Shown here piece after piece: positions 46,009 to 56,100 of a DNA stretch of 64,000 nucleotides. The translations under genes were made by a program, and so were the position numbers. Within the stretch, counting starts at the first letter, position 1, and the number at the start of each line of letters is the position of its first letter. The stretch spans positions 62,001-126,000 of the forward strand of contig CAYZCW010000002.1 in NCBI GenBank assembly GCA_964477035.1, in the 5' to 3' direction. The notes under the pieces are model-generated. The model searched no databases, had not been told where the DNA came from, and was given only the letters and a program-made list of their open reading frames with translations. This DNA comes from SLSG01 sp964477035. Its GTDB lineage: Bacteria; Bacteroidota; Bacteroidia; Bacteroidales; UBA7960.

Positions 46009-47085
46009 ATGAAAACCCTACCTTACCGGCCGGAGACCTTGTTGTTTTTTATGGCCCTTGGGCTGGTGGCCCTTGCGTTGCTTTGGCTGAACAGGCCTTC
46101 CGGTGGCACCCTGAAGGGATTTGCGACCGATCCGGGTGAGGAGATCGGCCGGGTTGACTTTTCTCGACAGGGAGCGGGTGGGGAAACGGAAAATGTCCAC
46201 CTGGTACATCAACGGGAGGGCGGTTGGATCGTGAACGGCCAACACAGGGCCGATCCGCGCCTCATGCGGCAGTTGTTGCTGGCATTGCAAGGCCAGGAGG
46301 TCATCGCCCCCCTGACGGCTGCTGAGGCAGCCCGGCTGCAAGGGATCATGGAGCAGGAGGGTGTGCGCGTGGATGTGTTCCTGGTGTCCCGGCTGACACA
46401 CCTGCCGTTCATCCAGGGACCCGTCAGCAGGAAACGTGCGCGGCTTTCCTTCCTGGTGGGCCCCGATGCCGGGGGTAAGGAGGGCACGGCCATGCGGCAC
46501 ACAGGCCAGGAACCTGCCTACTGGGTGCATCTGCCGGGCCTGGGGGACGGCCTTCGCAGCCTTTACGACCGGGAAGGACCTTCCTGGCGGGATCCCCTAG
46601 TGTTTGACATGCCCCGCAAGGCAATGGCCCTGGTGGAGGCGGGGTGGGCCGGGCAGCCCACATCGTCATTCGGGATCCGCTTTCAGGAGGATGGTTCGGC
46701 CCGGCTGTACGACCCGGAAGGGAACATGGTACCGGACACCCTGATCCATTGGGTGCGTCTCAACCGCTTTCTAAATGCCTTGGGGGAGGTGCGGTATGAC
46801 CGACTGCTGCTGGGGGATGAAAAGGCCCCTGTCGGGCAGCTGATAGAGACTGAGCCTTTCCTGAGGCTCAGCGTGACAGATCAGGAGGGTGTGCAGCAAA
46901 GCGTCTCCTGTTTCCGGATTCCCACGGGAGGTAACGGCCGGGCAAGTGCTGGGTCCCGCGCGGACACCGACCCGGATCGTTTCTTGCTGCTCATGAAGGA
47001 CGGCCGGGTCGCTATGGCATTTTACCATGATTTTGGACGGCTCCTGCAGCCCTTTGGCCATTTTTTGGCGGATGCGGGTGGATGA
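46009..47085 (+). CDS. DUF4340-like membrane-anchored protein next to GldFG
   Basis: A 358-residue protein with one N-terminal membrane segment (LLFFMALGLVALALLWL) and an otherwise extracytoplasmic beta-rich body. WIVNGQHRADPRLMRQLLLAL is typical of DUF4340 repeats, which commonly accompany ABC_transp_aux/GldG proteins. It starts five bases after the GldFG stop, so it is probably a subunit or partner of that transporter. Its function is unknown. The C-terminus (KDGRVAMAFYHDFGRLLQP) is not assigned. Confidence 0.7.
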   Translation: MKTLPYRPETLLFFMALGLVALALLWLNRPSGGTLKGFATDPGEEIGRVDFSRQGAGGETENVHLVHQREGGWIVNGQHRADPRLMRQLLLALQGQEVIAPLTAAEAARLQGIMEQEGVRVDVFLVSRLTHLPFIQGPVSRKRARLSFLVGPDAGGKEGTAMRHTGQEPAYWVHLPGLGDGLRSLYDREGPSWRDPLVFDMPRKAMALVEAGWAGQPTSSFGIRFQEDGSARLYDPEGNMVPDTLIHWVRLNRFLNALGEVRYDRLLLGDEKAPVGQLIETEPFLRLSVTDQEGVQQSVSCFRIPTGGNGRASAGSRADTDPDRFLLLMKDGRVAMAFYHDFGRLLQPFGHFLADAGG

Positions 47086-47151
47086 GGTGTAAACCAGGCG
47101 GGTTTGTTCCAAAAAAAGCATGACCAGCCCCCTTGATTTTGATTAAAAAAC

Positions 47152-47159
47152 TATCTTTG
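47152..47159 (+). promoter_or_regulatory. Candidate -7 promoter element of dnaN
   Basis: TATCTTTG followed by C is a perfect Bacteroidota -7 element 27 bases before the dnaN start. The upstream region contains TTG at 47133-47135, 16 bases before it, slightly closer than ideal. Confidence 0.6.
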
Positions 47160-47186
47160 CTATTCGTATAACCAACCTGGAGTGTT

Positions 47187-48311
47187 ATGAAGTTTATCGT
47201 GTCGAGTTCATTGCTTCTAAAGCAATTGCAAGCCATCAGCGGGGTGTTGAGTACAAACAACACGCTGCCCATATTGGACAACTTCTTATTTGAACTGAGT
47301 GACAGCGAGATAAACATCTCCGCCTCCGACCTGGAAACCACCATGACCGCGCGAATCCAGGTGGACATGGCAGAAGGAACGGGCAAGGTGGCCATCCCCG
47401 CCCGCATCCTTCTGGATACCCTCAAGACTTTCTCTGACATCCCGGTGACCCTGGACATTGATGCCGCCAGCTTCGGGGTGACGTTGACCGCAGGGGAAGG
47501 GAAATACAGGCTGGCCGGGCAGAACGGGGAGGAGTATCCCCAGGTGCCCCCCATTGAGGGAGCCGCCAGCTTTTCGATCGGTTCTGAGATCCTTTACCAG
47601 GCCATCAGCAAAACCATTTTCGCGGCCAGCAATGATGACCTGAGGCCGGTCATGGCCGGGGTGTTCTGCGAATTATCCGAAGACGGGGCCACTTTTGTAG
47701 CCACGGATGCCCATAAGCTGGTCCGGTATAACAGAACGGATGTACGCAGCAAGGAAACCGCCAGCTTCATCCTGCCCAAAAAACCGCTGAACCAGCTGAA
47801 GCACATTCTGGCACAGGATGAAATCCCGGTTCTGGTGGATTACAGCGAAACCAATGCCCGCTTTACATTCAAAAACATCACCCTGACCTGCCGACTGATT
47901 GACGGAAGGTACCCGAATTACTCAGCGGTCATACCCGCCAGCAATCCCAACAAAATGACCGTGGAACGGCTGCCTTTCCTCAACTCCATCCGGAGGGTGT
48001 CCATCTTTTCCAACCAGACCACCTACCAGGTCAAATTCCGGATTGCGGGAAGTGAATTGACGCTTTCGGCGGAGGATATGGACTACAGCAATGAGGCAAA
48101 GGAACGCCTGGCCTGCCACTACGAGGGCAATGACATAGAGATCGGCTTCAACAGCAAGTTCATGGTCGAGATGCTCAACAACCTGGATACCGAACAGGTC
48201 ATGTTGTCCATGTCCGAACCCAACAGGGCCGGCCTGATCACCCCGGTCGGCGGAGAAAACCAGGATGAGAATATCCTGATGCTCGTCATGCCGGTGATGC
48301 TCAATGCCTGA
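47187..48311 (+). CDS. dnaN: DNA polymerase III beta subunit (sliding clamp)
   Basis: A 374-residue protein with three clamp domains. MKFIVSSSLLLKQLQAISGVL starts domain I (pattern typical of DnaN), SILPKKPLNQLK-like sequence (ASFILPKKPLNQL) lies in domain II, and the C-terminus reads LITPV then LMLVMPVMLN, corresponding to the conserved PMR/ML end. It is not beside dnaA, as is common in Bacteroidota. It has its own promoter and a strong terminator. Confidence 0.96.
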   Translation: MKFIVSSSLLLKQLQAISGVLSTNNTLPILDNFLFELSDSEINISASDLETTMTARIQVDMAEGTGKVAIPARILLDTLKTFSDIPVTLDIDAASFGVTLTAGEGKYRLAGQNGEEYPQVPPIEGAASFSIGSEILYQAISKTIFAASNDDLRPVMAGVFCELSEDGATFVATDAHKLVRYNRTDVRSKETASFILPKKPLNQLKHILAQDEIPVLVDYSETNARFTFKNITLTCRLIDGRYPNYSAVIPASNPNKMTVERLPFLNSIRRVSIFSNQTTYQVKFRIAGSELTLSAEDMDYSNEAKERLACHYEGNDIEIGFNSKFMVEMLNNLDTEQVMLSMSEPNRAGLITPVGGENQDENILMLVMPVMLNA

Positions 48312-48333
48312 ACCGGCCCCTGCCTGCAAACGG

Positions 48334-48376
48334 CCAAGCCCGGCTTCCTTCAGGGGCCGGGCTTGGTTCATTTTTC
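48334..48376 (+). terminator. Rho-independent terminator after dnaN
   Basis: A perfect 11-bp stem CCAAGCCCGGC/GCCGGGCTTGG with an 11-base loop is followed by TTCATTTTT. It lies between the convergent dnaN and ABC-F genes; the opposite strand lacks a T tail. Confidence 0.8.
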
Positions 48377-48389
48377 CGGAGGCACCGGC

Positions 48390-50279
48390 TCACATCCATT
48401 CCGCCAATTCAAGCCAGCGGTTTTCTTTGGTTTCCAGTTCCTTTATCAGGGACTCGACGCGTCTGGAAGCATCCAACAGCTTCTCCGGGTCCATGCCTCC
48501 TGCGTTCATTAGGCCAAGCAGCAGGTCTTTCTCCTGTTCAAGGGCCCTGATGTCCTCCTCCAGGCTGTTGAACTCCTGCATTTCCTTGTAGGACAGTTTG
48601 GTTTTCTCCCTTGTCTTCCGGATGCCCGGGCCGGACGGTTCGTCTTTACGGGCTGCTTTTTCCTGCCCGGCCGACAAGGCATCCCGCTGTAGTTTCTCCT
48701 GCCGGTAGCTGGTGTAATTGCCCACGTATCCACGGACCCTGCCCGGACCTTCAAACACCAGCAGCTGGTCCACCAGGTTGTCCAGAAAGTAGCGGTCATG
48801 GCTCACCACCAGAAGACAGCCGGCGAAACCTGAGAGGAATTCTTCGAGGACATTCAGGGTCTCGATGTCCAGGTCGTTGGTCGGTTCATCCAGGATGAGA
48901 AAATTGGGTTTTCTCATCAACACCGTCAGAAGCAACAGACGCCTTCGCTCCCCCCCGCTCAGCTTGCCCACCAGGTCCTGCTGCACCGCATGCGGAAAAT
49001 GGAACTGGTGCAGCAGCTGGGAAGCCGTCAGGGTCCGGTCCCGGCTCAGGGTGATGGTTTCGGCAATGTCGGTGATCACTTCAATGACTTTTTTTCCGGC
49101 ATCTGCCTGCAGTCCCTCCTGGCGGAAATGTCCGAAGCGGATGGTTTCTCCCGCAACGACCCTTCCCTGGTCCGGGGGCAGTTCCCCGGTGAGGATCCTC
49201 AGCAGGGTGGTCTTTCCGCACCCGTTCGGTCCCACAACCCCGAGACGTTCTCCCCGTTTGAATACATAAGAAAAGTCATCCAGCACACGGAGGGTCCCGA
49301 ATTCCTTGCGAATGTCCCCCGCTTCCAGAATTTTCTTGCCCAGCCGGGCCATCTCCATCCGGATGGTTTCCGTCCCGCCTGCGGCCTGTTCCGCTGCCAG
49401 TTCCTGCAAACCATGGTAGGCATCGATGCGGGCCTTGGATTTGGTGGTCCTTGCCGGGGGGCTGCGGCGCATCCATTCGGTCTCCCTGCGCAACAGGTTT
49501 GCGGCCCGCTCGGTGAGGGCTGATTCGGCAGCGAGCCGTGCCTGCTTTTTATCGAGAAAAAAGGCATAATCCCCCCGGTAATGATGGACCTTCCCCCGGT
49601 CCAGTTCCATGATGCCGTTGCATACGGCATCCAGGAAATACCGGTCGTGGGTCACCACCAGCAGGCTGGACTTTTTGCGCCCCAGATAGCCTTCCAGCCA
49701 CTCAATCATCCCGATGTCCAGGTGGTTGGTGGGCTCATCCAGCAGAATGCAATCGGCTTCCTCCAGGAGAATGCGGGCCAGGGCCAGGCGTTTTTGCTGG
49801 CCACCGGACAGGCTGCCCACTTTCGCTTTCAGATTGCCGATCGCAAGCCGGGAGAGCACCTGCTTGATGCGCAATTCCATGTCCCAGGCATTCAGGGCGT
49901 CCATCCTTTCAATGGCCTCCTGAAGGGCTTTTTCCGAGGGACTTCCGGGGACCACCGGCTCCTGAATGAGCTCTTCGTACGTACGGAGGACCCGGTTGAT
50001 TTCAGAATCTCCTGTCAGCAGGGCCTGCGCCACCGTCAGGGAAGCATCAAAAAGGGGCTCCTGTTCCAGGTAGGCAAGCCGCAGGTCCGAGCGGAAGGAG
50101 CAGTTGCCGGAATCCGGTTGGTCCTTTCCGGTCAATATGTTGAGAAGGGTGGTCTTGCCGCTTCCGTTTTTTGCCACCAGACCGATCTTATCCCCCTGCA
50201 AAAGGCTGAACGACACCTGATCCAACAGGACTTTTTCTCCGTATGCCTTGCTGAGGCCTTCTGCCTGGATGAGATTCAT
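48390..50279 (-). CDS. ABC-F family ATPase (Uup/Ettf-like)
   Basis: A 629-residue soluble protein with two ABC domains: Walker A motifs AKNGSGKTTL and GPNGCGKTTL, signatures LSGGQQKR and LSGGERRR, and Walker B with DEPTNHLDI and DEPTNDLDI. The inter-domain linker (about residues 240-310) is Arg-rich and the C-terminus is a predicted coiled coil (EKTKLSYKEMQEFNSLEEDI), the Uup-like arrangement. ABC-F proteins act on ribosomes or, for Uup, in DNA transactions. There are no membrane domains. I chose the ATG at 50279 since the extra 13 upstream residues are not family-like. Confidence 0.93.
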   Translation of the reverse strand: MNLIQAEGLSKAYGEKVLLDQVSFSLLQGDKIGLVAKNGSGKTTLLNILTGKDQPDSGNCSFRSDLRLAYLEQEPLFDASLTVAQALLTGDSEINRVLRTYEELIQEPVVPGSPSEKALQEAIERMDALNAWDMELRIKQVLSRLAIGNLKAKVGSLSGGQQKRLALARILLEEADCILLDEPTNHLDIGMIEWLEGYLGRKKSSLLVVTHDRYFLDAVCNGIMELDRGKVHHYRGDYAFFLDKKQARLAAESALTERAANLLRRETEWMRRSPPARTTKSKARIDAYHGLQELAAEQAAGGTETIRMEMARLGKKILEAGDIRKEFGTLRVLDDFSYVFKRGERLGVVGPNGCGKTTLLRILTGELPPDQGRVVAGETIRFGHFRQEGLQADAGKKVIEVITDIAETITLSRDRTLTASQLLHQFHFPHAVQQDLVGKLSGGERRRLLLLTVLMRKPNFLILDEPTNDLDIETLNVLEEFLSGFAGCLLVVSHDRYFLDNLVDQLLVFEGPGRVRGYVGNYTSYRQEKLQRDALSAGQEKAARKDEPSGPGIRKTREKTKLSYKEMQEFNSLEEDIRALEQEKDLLLGLMNAGGMDPEKLLDASRRVESLIKELETKENRWLELAEWM

Positions 50280-50318
50280 TGGTTTGGCTTTTTGCAAAAG
50301 TAGCCAAATCACCGGCAT

Positions 50319-50347
50319 AAAAAAAGCCCCGTCTTTGGCGACGGGGC
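50319..50347 (-). terminator. Rho-independent terminator after the cold-shock gene
   Basis: On the minus strand the 8-bp perfect stem GCCCCGTC/GACGGGGC with a six-base loop is followed by seven T. It separates the cold-shock gene from the downstream ABC-F gene. Confidence 0.85.
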
Positions 50348-50373
50348 CCGGAAATCAGGAAAACCTTCCACGG

Positions 50374-50565
50374 CTATTCCTTTTTTACGTTCACTGCCTT
50401 TTTCCCCCTTTCGTCCTCTGAAATCTCGAAGCTCACGCGGTCATTGTTGGTGATGGGCTCCAGCAATCCGGTGTGGTGTACGAATACATCCTTTTCCGTC
50501 TTGTCGTCCACGATAAACCCATACCCCTTTTTCTCATTAAAAAACTTAACAGTTCCGGTTTCCAT
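50374..50565 (-). CDS. Cold-shock domain protein (CspA family)
   Basis: A 63-residue single OB-fold protein. RNP1 is KGYGFI (in FFNEKKGYGFIV) and RNP2 is VFVHHTGL, the single-strand nucleic-acid-binding faces. It ends with the usual basic tail AVNVKKE. Family members act as RNA chaperones. The start at 50565 (METGTVKFF) is standard. It has its own promoter (-33/-7 pair) and terminator, so it is monocistronic. Confidence 0.95.
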   Translation of the reverse strand: METGTVKFFNEKKGYGFIVDDKTEKDVFVHHTGLLEPITNNDRVSFEISEDERGKKAVNVKKE

Positions 50566-50601
50566 AACAAAAGATTTATTGATGATAAATAGACCAACTT
50601 T

Positions 50602-50632
50602 CAAAATTAATACTTTTTACCTCATTTGCAAG
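50602..50632 (-). promoter_or_regulatory. Promoter of the cold-shock gene (-33 and -7 elements)
   Basis: On the minus strand CTTG (50632-50629) and TAATTTTG (50609-50602) are separated by 19 bases, the expected Bacteroidota spacing. This leaves a short leader of about 30 bases before the start codon. Confidence 0.6.
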
Positions 50633-50708
50633 AAACGGCAGAAAATAATAGGGATGAGCGGCTTGTTTTTTGTGCCGACCAGGGGGGATTAATATTTTTT
50701 TGCAAATA

Positions 50709-50760
50709 ACCGGCATGCCGCCGGTCCCTTTTTTGCAAGCAGAGAGGTTCGTGGGACCGG
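50709..50760. other. Nested hairpins downstream of pckA
   Basis: A short hairpin ACCGGC/GCCGGT (50709-50725) followed on the plus strand by CCC and six T, and a longer-range inverted repeat CCGGTCCC/GGGACCGG (50721-50728 with 50753-50760). On the minus strand they could end pckA transcription, but no U-tract follows in that direction. The rest of the 211-bp gap shows no gene. Confidence 0.4.
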
Positions 50761-50776
50761 TCGGTCATGCCGTTGG

Positions 50777-53032
50777 TCAGAATGAGTTGATTTCCCCGAT
50801 CAGCTGATCCGGGTCCTTCAGCAGGCCGGGGTGTTTATCCAGGTGGATCAGGGAAGAAATGGACAGCTTCCTTACCCGGATCCCGGCCGGTTTGTCCTCC
50901 CGGGCTCTGGTTTTGAAGATCAGGAGGGAGCCGATCTTGATGACAAACCCAGACAGCGGGGCAGTTGCCTCCCGGATCTGATCCACGATGGCCGCCATGT
51001 TCTCCAGAGAGCAGGGTTTGTTCATGAAGCAGGCGGCGATCTGGTCGATCCTTTCGTACATTTCTGACAGGGTCAGGTTCTCGGCGGACCGGGTCATCAG
51101 CCGGCAGAGGCCGTTGTCGGGGGTTTCTTCACGCAGGACTTCAAAGCCTGCCCCGGTCATGATGCCGCGAACTCCCGCCCGGCAGCGCTCCAGCAGGGCA
51201 CCGTCCCCGGCCAGGAAATGGGACACCACGGGCACATGCCGTTGCAGGGGCTGGTTTTTATAGTGGCTGTTCAGGGAGTTGAATGAGATGTATTCGTTGA
51301 AGGAATTCTGCAGGATATAAATCTGGTCCCTGAGGCGGTGAATCTCTTTTTCATGCTGTTCTTCCAGCCGTTTGATCTTTTTCTCATAATAGCTGTAGTA
51401 TTGCTTCATGAATTGGTTCTGGGGGCCAGCGGCCACCAGCCTCTGGCCTTCTTCCGTGCTCTGGAAGCGGTCGAAGTTGTCTATGAACTTTTCGGCCAGC
51501 ATCTCGGCCTGTTTCATGTAGGCCGATTCATACTTCCAGCTGTTTTTGGGATTCAATATGGCCGGATCCACCCCCTCCACATGCCGGGGCACCATGAGAC
51601 CGAAGGGTGCCAGCTCGTCACACTCTGCCTTGTCCAGGGAGCCCTCCAGAATGGCCCGGATGATGGCCCGGGTGCTGTCGATGTCAATGCGCTGGCCAAT
51701 CCCGTAGGGTCCCCCTATCCATCCGGTATTTACCAGATAGGCCGTGGCCCCGTGTTTCTTCATTTTTTTTGCCAGTTCCTGGGCGTATACCGTCGGATGG
51801 TGCAGCAGGAATGCGGCACCGAAAGCCGCAGAAAAGGTTGGCAGGGGTTCCCTGATGCCTCTTTCCGTGCCGGCGAGCTTGGCAGTGTAACCGCTCAGGA
51901 AATAGTACATGGCCTGGTCACGGTTCAGCCTGGATACGGGAGGAAACACCCCGAAGGCGTCAGCGGCCAGGAAAATGATCTTCCTGGGATGTCCGCCCCT
52001 GGAAACGGGCTTGACGATATTGTCAATGTGCTGGATGGGGTAGGAGACCCGGGTGTTCTCTGTCTTGCTCGTGTCAAAAAAATTCACCTCTCCCGTGTCG
52101 GGCTTGACCACCACGTTTTCCAAAAGGGCGTCACGGCGGATGGCACGGTAAATGTCGGGCTCCTTATCCGGACTCAGGTTGACGCATTTGGCATAGCATC
52201 CCCCCTCGAAGTTGAACACCCCCTCGTCGTCCCAGCCATGCTCATCGTCCCCGATCAGGTACCGCTCAGGGTCCGCCGAGAGGGTGGTCTTGCCTGTGCC
52301 GGACAGGCCGAAAAAGATCGCGGTGTCCCCATTCTTTCCCATGTTGGCGGAACAGTGCATGGAGGCAATCCCTTTGAGCGGCAGGTAATAATTCATCACG
52401 CTGAAGAAGCCTTTTTTGATTTCCCCTCCATACCAGGTCCCCCCGATCACCGCGAAGCGTTCGCTGAGATTGAAGGCCACGTAGACGTCCGAATTCAGGT
52501 TTTGCCTGTGCCAGTGTTCGTTCACCGTTTTGCAGGCATTGAGCATCACAAAATCCGGCTCAAATCCCTCCAGTTCCTCCTCGGAGGGCCGGATGAACAT
52601 GTTTTTTACGAAGTGGGCCATCCATGCCACCTCCGTGATGACACGTATTTTCAGTCTTGAGTTTTCATTGGCCCCGCAAAAGGCGTCCATGACATAGAGC
52701 TTTTTGCCGTGAAACTGGTTCAGGGTGGTGGCTTTCAGCTCATCCCAGACCTCCCGTGAGATGGGCTTGTTGTCGGAGCGGTTGCGTGGCGGATCGGCCC
52801 ACCAGATGTGCTCGGAAGATGTTTCCTCCCGGACAATGTACTTGTCCTTGGGCGAACGGCCTGTAAAAATGCCGGTATCGACTGCCACCGCCCCGAGACT
52901 GGTGACAACCCCCTTTTCGAGTCCTTCCAGGGACGGGTCGGTCTCGTGCCGGAACAATTCCTCATAAGACAGATTGTAATAGACATCTCCGGGTTCCCGG
53001 ATGCCGTATTGGGTCAGGTCGGGCGCCTTCAT
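50777..53032 (-). CDS. pckA: Phosphoenolpyruvate carboxykinase (ATP) with an unusual C-terminal extension
   Basis: A 751-residue protein. Residues 1 to about 538 are a full ATP-type PEPCK: RSPKDKYIV, the FGLSGTGKTTLSADP P-loop (Lys248), the GDDEHGW metal/kinase-2 motif and FLAADAFGVFPPVSRL. This core converts oxaloacetate and ATP to PEP (or the reverse). Family enzymes end near 535-540, but here the frame continues for about 213 residues: a coiled coil (around 545-585, YYEKKIKRLEEQHEKEIHRL) then a roughly 150-residue globular region that I do not recognise. The ATG at 53032 matches homolog N-termini. A TACTTTTG element precedes it. Confidence 0.93.
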   Translation of the reverse strand: MKAPDLTQYGIREPGDVYYNLSYEELFRHETDPSLEGLEKGVVTSLGAVAVDTGIFTGRSPKDKYIVREETSSEHIWWADPPRNRSDNKPISREVWDELKATTLNQFHGKKLYVMDAFCGANENSRLKIRVITEVAWMAHFVKNMFIRPSEEELEGFEPDFVMLNACKTVNEHWHRQNLNSDVYVAFNLSERFAVIGGTWYGGEIKKGFFSVMNYYLPLKGIASMHCSANMGKNGDTAIFFGLSGTGKTTLSADPERYLIGDDEHGWDDEGVFNFEGGCYAKCVNLSPDKEPDIYRAIRRDALLENVVVKPDTGEVNFFDTSKTENTRVSYPIQHIDNIVKPVSRGGHPRKIIFLAADAFGVFPPVSRLNRDQAMYYFLSGYTAKLAGTERGIREPLPTFSAAFGAAFLLHHPTVYAQELAKKMKKHGATAYLVNTGWIGGPYGIGQRIDIDSTRAIIRAILEGSLDKAECDELAPFGLMVPRHVEGVDPAILNPKNSWKYESAYMKQAEMLAEKFIDNFDRFQSTEEGQRLVAAGPQNQFMKQYYSYYEKKIKRLEEQHEKEIHRLRDQIYILQNSFNEYISFNSLNSHYKNQPLQRHVPVVSHFLAGDGALLERCRAGVRGIMTGAGFEVLREETPDNGLCRLMTRSAENLTLSEMYERIDQIAACFMNKPCSLENMAAIVDQIREATAPLSGFVIKIGSLLIFKTRAREDKPAGIRVRKLSISSLIHLDKHPGLLKDPDQLIGEINSF

Positions 53033-53088
53033 AAAACAGGAATTGGTGGAAAATTCAAACCATTGGGATCGGTTCATCCCGTTTGAAC

Positions 53089-53096
53089 CAAAAGTA
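53089..53096 (-). promoter_or_regulatory. Candidate -7 promoter element of pckA
   Basis: The minus strand reads TACTTTTG, a perfect TAnnTTTG match, 57 bases upstream of the pckA start in the 135-bp gap after the RND pump gene. Confidence 0.5.
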
Positions 53097-53167
53097 GCAA
53101 AAACATTTTGGTCCATCCACCATATTTTTTCACAAATTTTTCGGCGGCCGGTCTCACCCGGGACCAT

Positions 53168-56100
53168 TCACCCCAGCTGCTGCAGTATTTTTTTTGCTTT
53201 ACGCTTGGTGAGCAGGATGATCTGGTACATGCCGGGGACAATGACCAGCGTCAGGAAGGTGGCGACGGTCAGGCCGAAGATCACCGTCCACGACATGGGA
53301 CCCCAGAATGCCGCATTGTCTCCCCCGAAATAGATCTGCGGGTTGAGGCGGGTCAGCAGGGTGACAAAATTGAGGTTCAGTCCCACGGCCAGCGGAAACA
53401 ATCCCAGCACGGTGGTGATGGCTGTAAGGACAACCGGCCTGAAACGTGTCATGCCGGCCTGCTGGATGCATCGAAGGGACTCTTTTGGGTCAAGATAGTG
53501 TTCCTCCGGGATCCCAAGCTCGGCTTTTCGCTGTTTGTGCAGGTAATCAGTGTAGTCAACCAGCACGATCGCATTGTTGACCACCACCCCGGCAAGGCTC
53601 ACGATCCCGATGCCGGTCATGATCACGACGAATTCCATGTTGAACAGGGCCAGACCGAAAAACACCCCGGCCGTGCTGAAAATGACACTGCCAATGATAA
53701 TGAAGGGCTTCAGGACGGAGTTGAACTGGGTTACCAGGATCAGTGCGATCAGGGATACCGCGATGAGCAGGGCCCTGATCAAAAATGCCATGGACTCCTG
53801 CTGCTCCTGTTGTTCGCCGGTGAATTCGTAACGGTAGCCGTCGGGAAACTCGAAATCCTCCAGCAACTCCCGGATCTGCTGGTTCACCTTGTTGGCATTA
53901 TATCCCGGCAGCACATTGGAACTCAGGGTCACCACCCTGTTCAGGTTGATCCTTTTAATGGAACCGTAGGTTTTGTTGTATTCCGCTCTGGCCACAGCAG
54001 AAATGGGGACCTGCATCAACCTCCCGCTGCTTTGGCTCCTGAAGGTAATGCGCTGGTTCATCAGGGTGGAGAGCCTGTGACGGAAATCCTCCTGCAACCG
54101 GAGCTGAATCGGGAACTCCTCTTCCCCGATCTTGAACGAAGACACCTCCTTCCCGAAAAGGGCCGTCCGGATGTTGTTGGCCACGGCATGGGTGGACAGG
54201 CCAAAACGCCGGGCAGCCTCCCTGTCTATATGGACAATGATTTCGGGATTGTCTTTGTCCATGTCGGCTTTCAGGCCCTCAATGCCTTCAATGCCGGATC
54301 CTTCAATGGCCTTTTGTATGCTGTCTGTCAGGGCGATAAGTTGCTGAAGGTTTCGTCCGCTGACTTCCAGGTTGACCGCCCTTCCGGCAGGGGGACCGGC
54401 CATGTTCTTCTCGATCATGAAGTCAATCCCGGCATGGGTTCCGGTCAGTTCACGGCTGATGCTGGCCATGATATCGGTGGTACTGATGCCCCCGCGGTTT
54501 TCGAACTCGATGAACGTGATGGTAATCCTGGCCTTGCTGGGAGCGTCTACGGCTCCCATGTCATTTTCCCCTGCAGCGCCCCTTCCCACCGTGGTCAGTA
54601 TGGATTTGACGATGGGACGGTAAGGACGAATGATTTCCTCGATATGCCGTTCCACTTCCCTGATGCGGTTGTCGGTTTCGGTAATGTCTGTACCGATGGG
54701 CATTTCGGCCAACACATTGATGTATTTTGGCTCGTTCTCCGGGAAGAACAGCACGTTGGGGCTTCGGAAGGAAAAGAACGCAATGGCCAGCAGCAGGAAC
54801 AGAAGCGTTCCGCCAACAAAAAGGTAGGGATTTCTGCCGCGCAGGGCATAACGGAGCGTCCGCTCATACAGTCTTTCATTAAGGGGCAGCACGGTGTCAC
54901 GAAACCACCGGGCCAGGCGCCCCAGGATAAAATGGCCGATGGCCAGCAAAAGCCCTGCAAGAATCAGCAGGTTGCCGGGCAGCATGGTCCCTGAAATGTG
55001 GAACAGGCCCCCGGCGAGGATGAGCGAACCGCTGATAAGCAATTTTCTTCGCCACCCGGATGGATGGGGGCCTGCGGGGCGTGCCGGCTGCTTGTCTTTT
55101 TTCCGGAAGAAGGTATAGGAAAAGACCGGGATGATGATCAAGGCCACAAACAGGGAGGAGGTGAGCACGATGATCAGGGTGAGGGGCATGTACTTCATGA
55201 ACTCCCCGACAATGCCGCCCCAGAAAGCCAGCGGCAGGAAGGCCGAAAGCGTGGTGGCCGTGGAGGTGATGATGGGCCAGGCGATTTCCCCGATGGCCCT
55301 TTTGGCTGCCTCAAAAATAGAGTACTCATTGCCGGCAAACCGAAAAATATTGTCCACCGCCACAATGGCATTGTCAACCAGCAATCCCAGGGCCAGGATC
55401 AGCGAGAACAATACGATCATGTTGATCTGGATGGAGGCCAGACCGAATACGAGGAAGGATATCAGCATGGAAAGCGGGATGGCAATGCCCACAAACAATG
55501 CGTTTTTCAGTCCAAGAAACAGGAACAACACGACCACCACGAGGATGACGGCCATGATCACGCTGTTTTCCAGATTGCTCAATTGACCGCGAATCTCTTC
55601 CGACTGGTCGTTGGTCAGGGTGATAGTGAGCTCCGGTGGCAATGTCCCCGATTGCCTGGCATCGTCCAGCAACATGAATATTTTACTGGTCGCTGAGAGC
55701 AGGTTTTCGCCTGATTTTTTTACCACCTGCAGGGAAACCACCGGCTGGTCATCCAGGCGGGCAAAACTCATGGGGTCGGCATAAGTGTCCACTACCTCGG
55801 CCAGATCCCTGAGATAGACGATCTGCTGGTCCTCATGCTTTACGATGATGCTTTCCATTTCCCTCACGTCCTCAAACTCTCCCACGGTCCTGACAGCCCA
55901 GCGGGTCTGGTCATCGAACAATACCGACCCGCCGGCAATGGACACGTTTTCCGCCCTGATGGCATTCTCGATGTCGTCAAAGCCGAGCTGGTAGGCATCC
56001 ATTTTCAGCGGGTCCGCGAGAACCTGAATTTCCCGTTCTTCAACCCCTGTGATGTCCACCTTGGAGATCTCCGGGATGCTTTCGATCTCTTCTTCCAGGT

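Noticed and set aside
53033..53167. 45-residue N-terminal extension of PEP carboxykinase
   Set aside because: Homologs start at the ATG used here (MKAPDLTQYGI), and the interval contains a promoter-like TACTTTTG.
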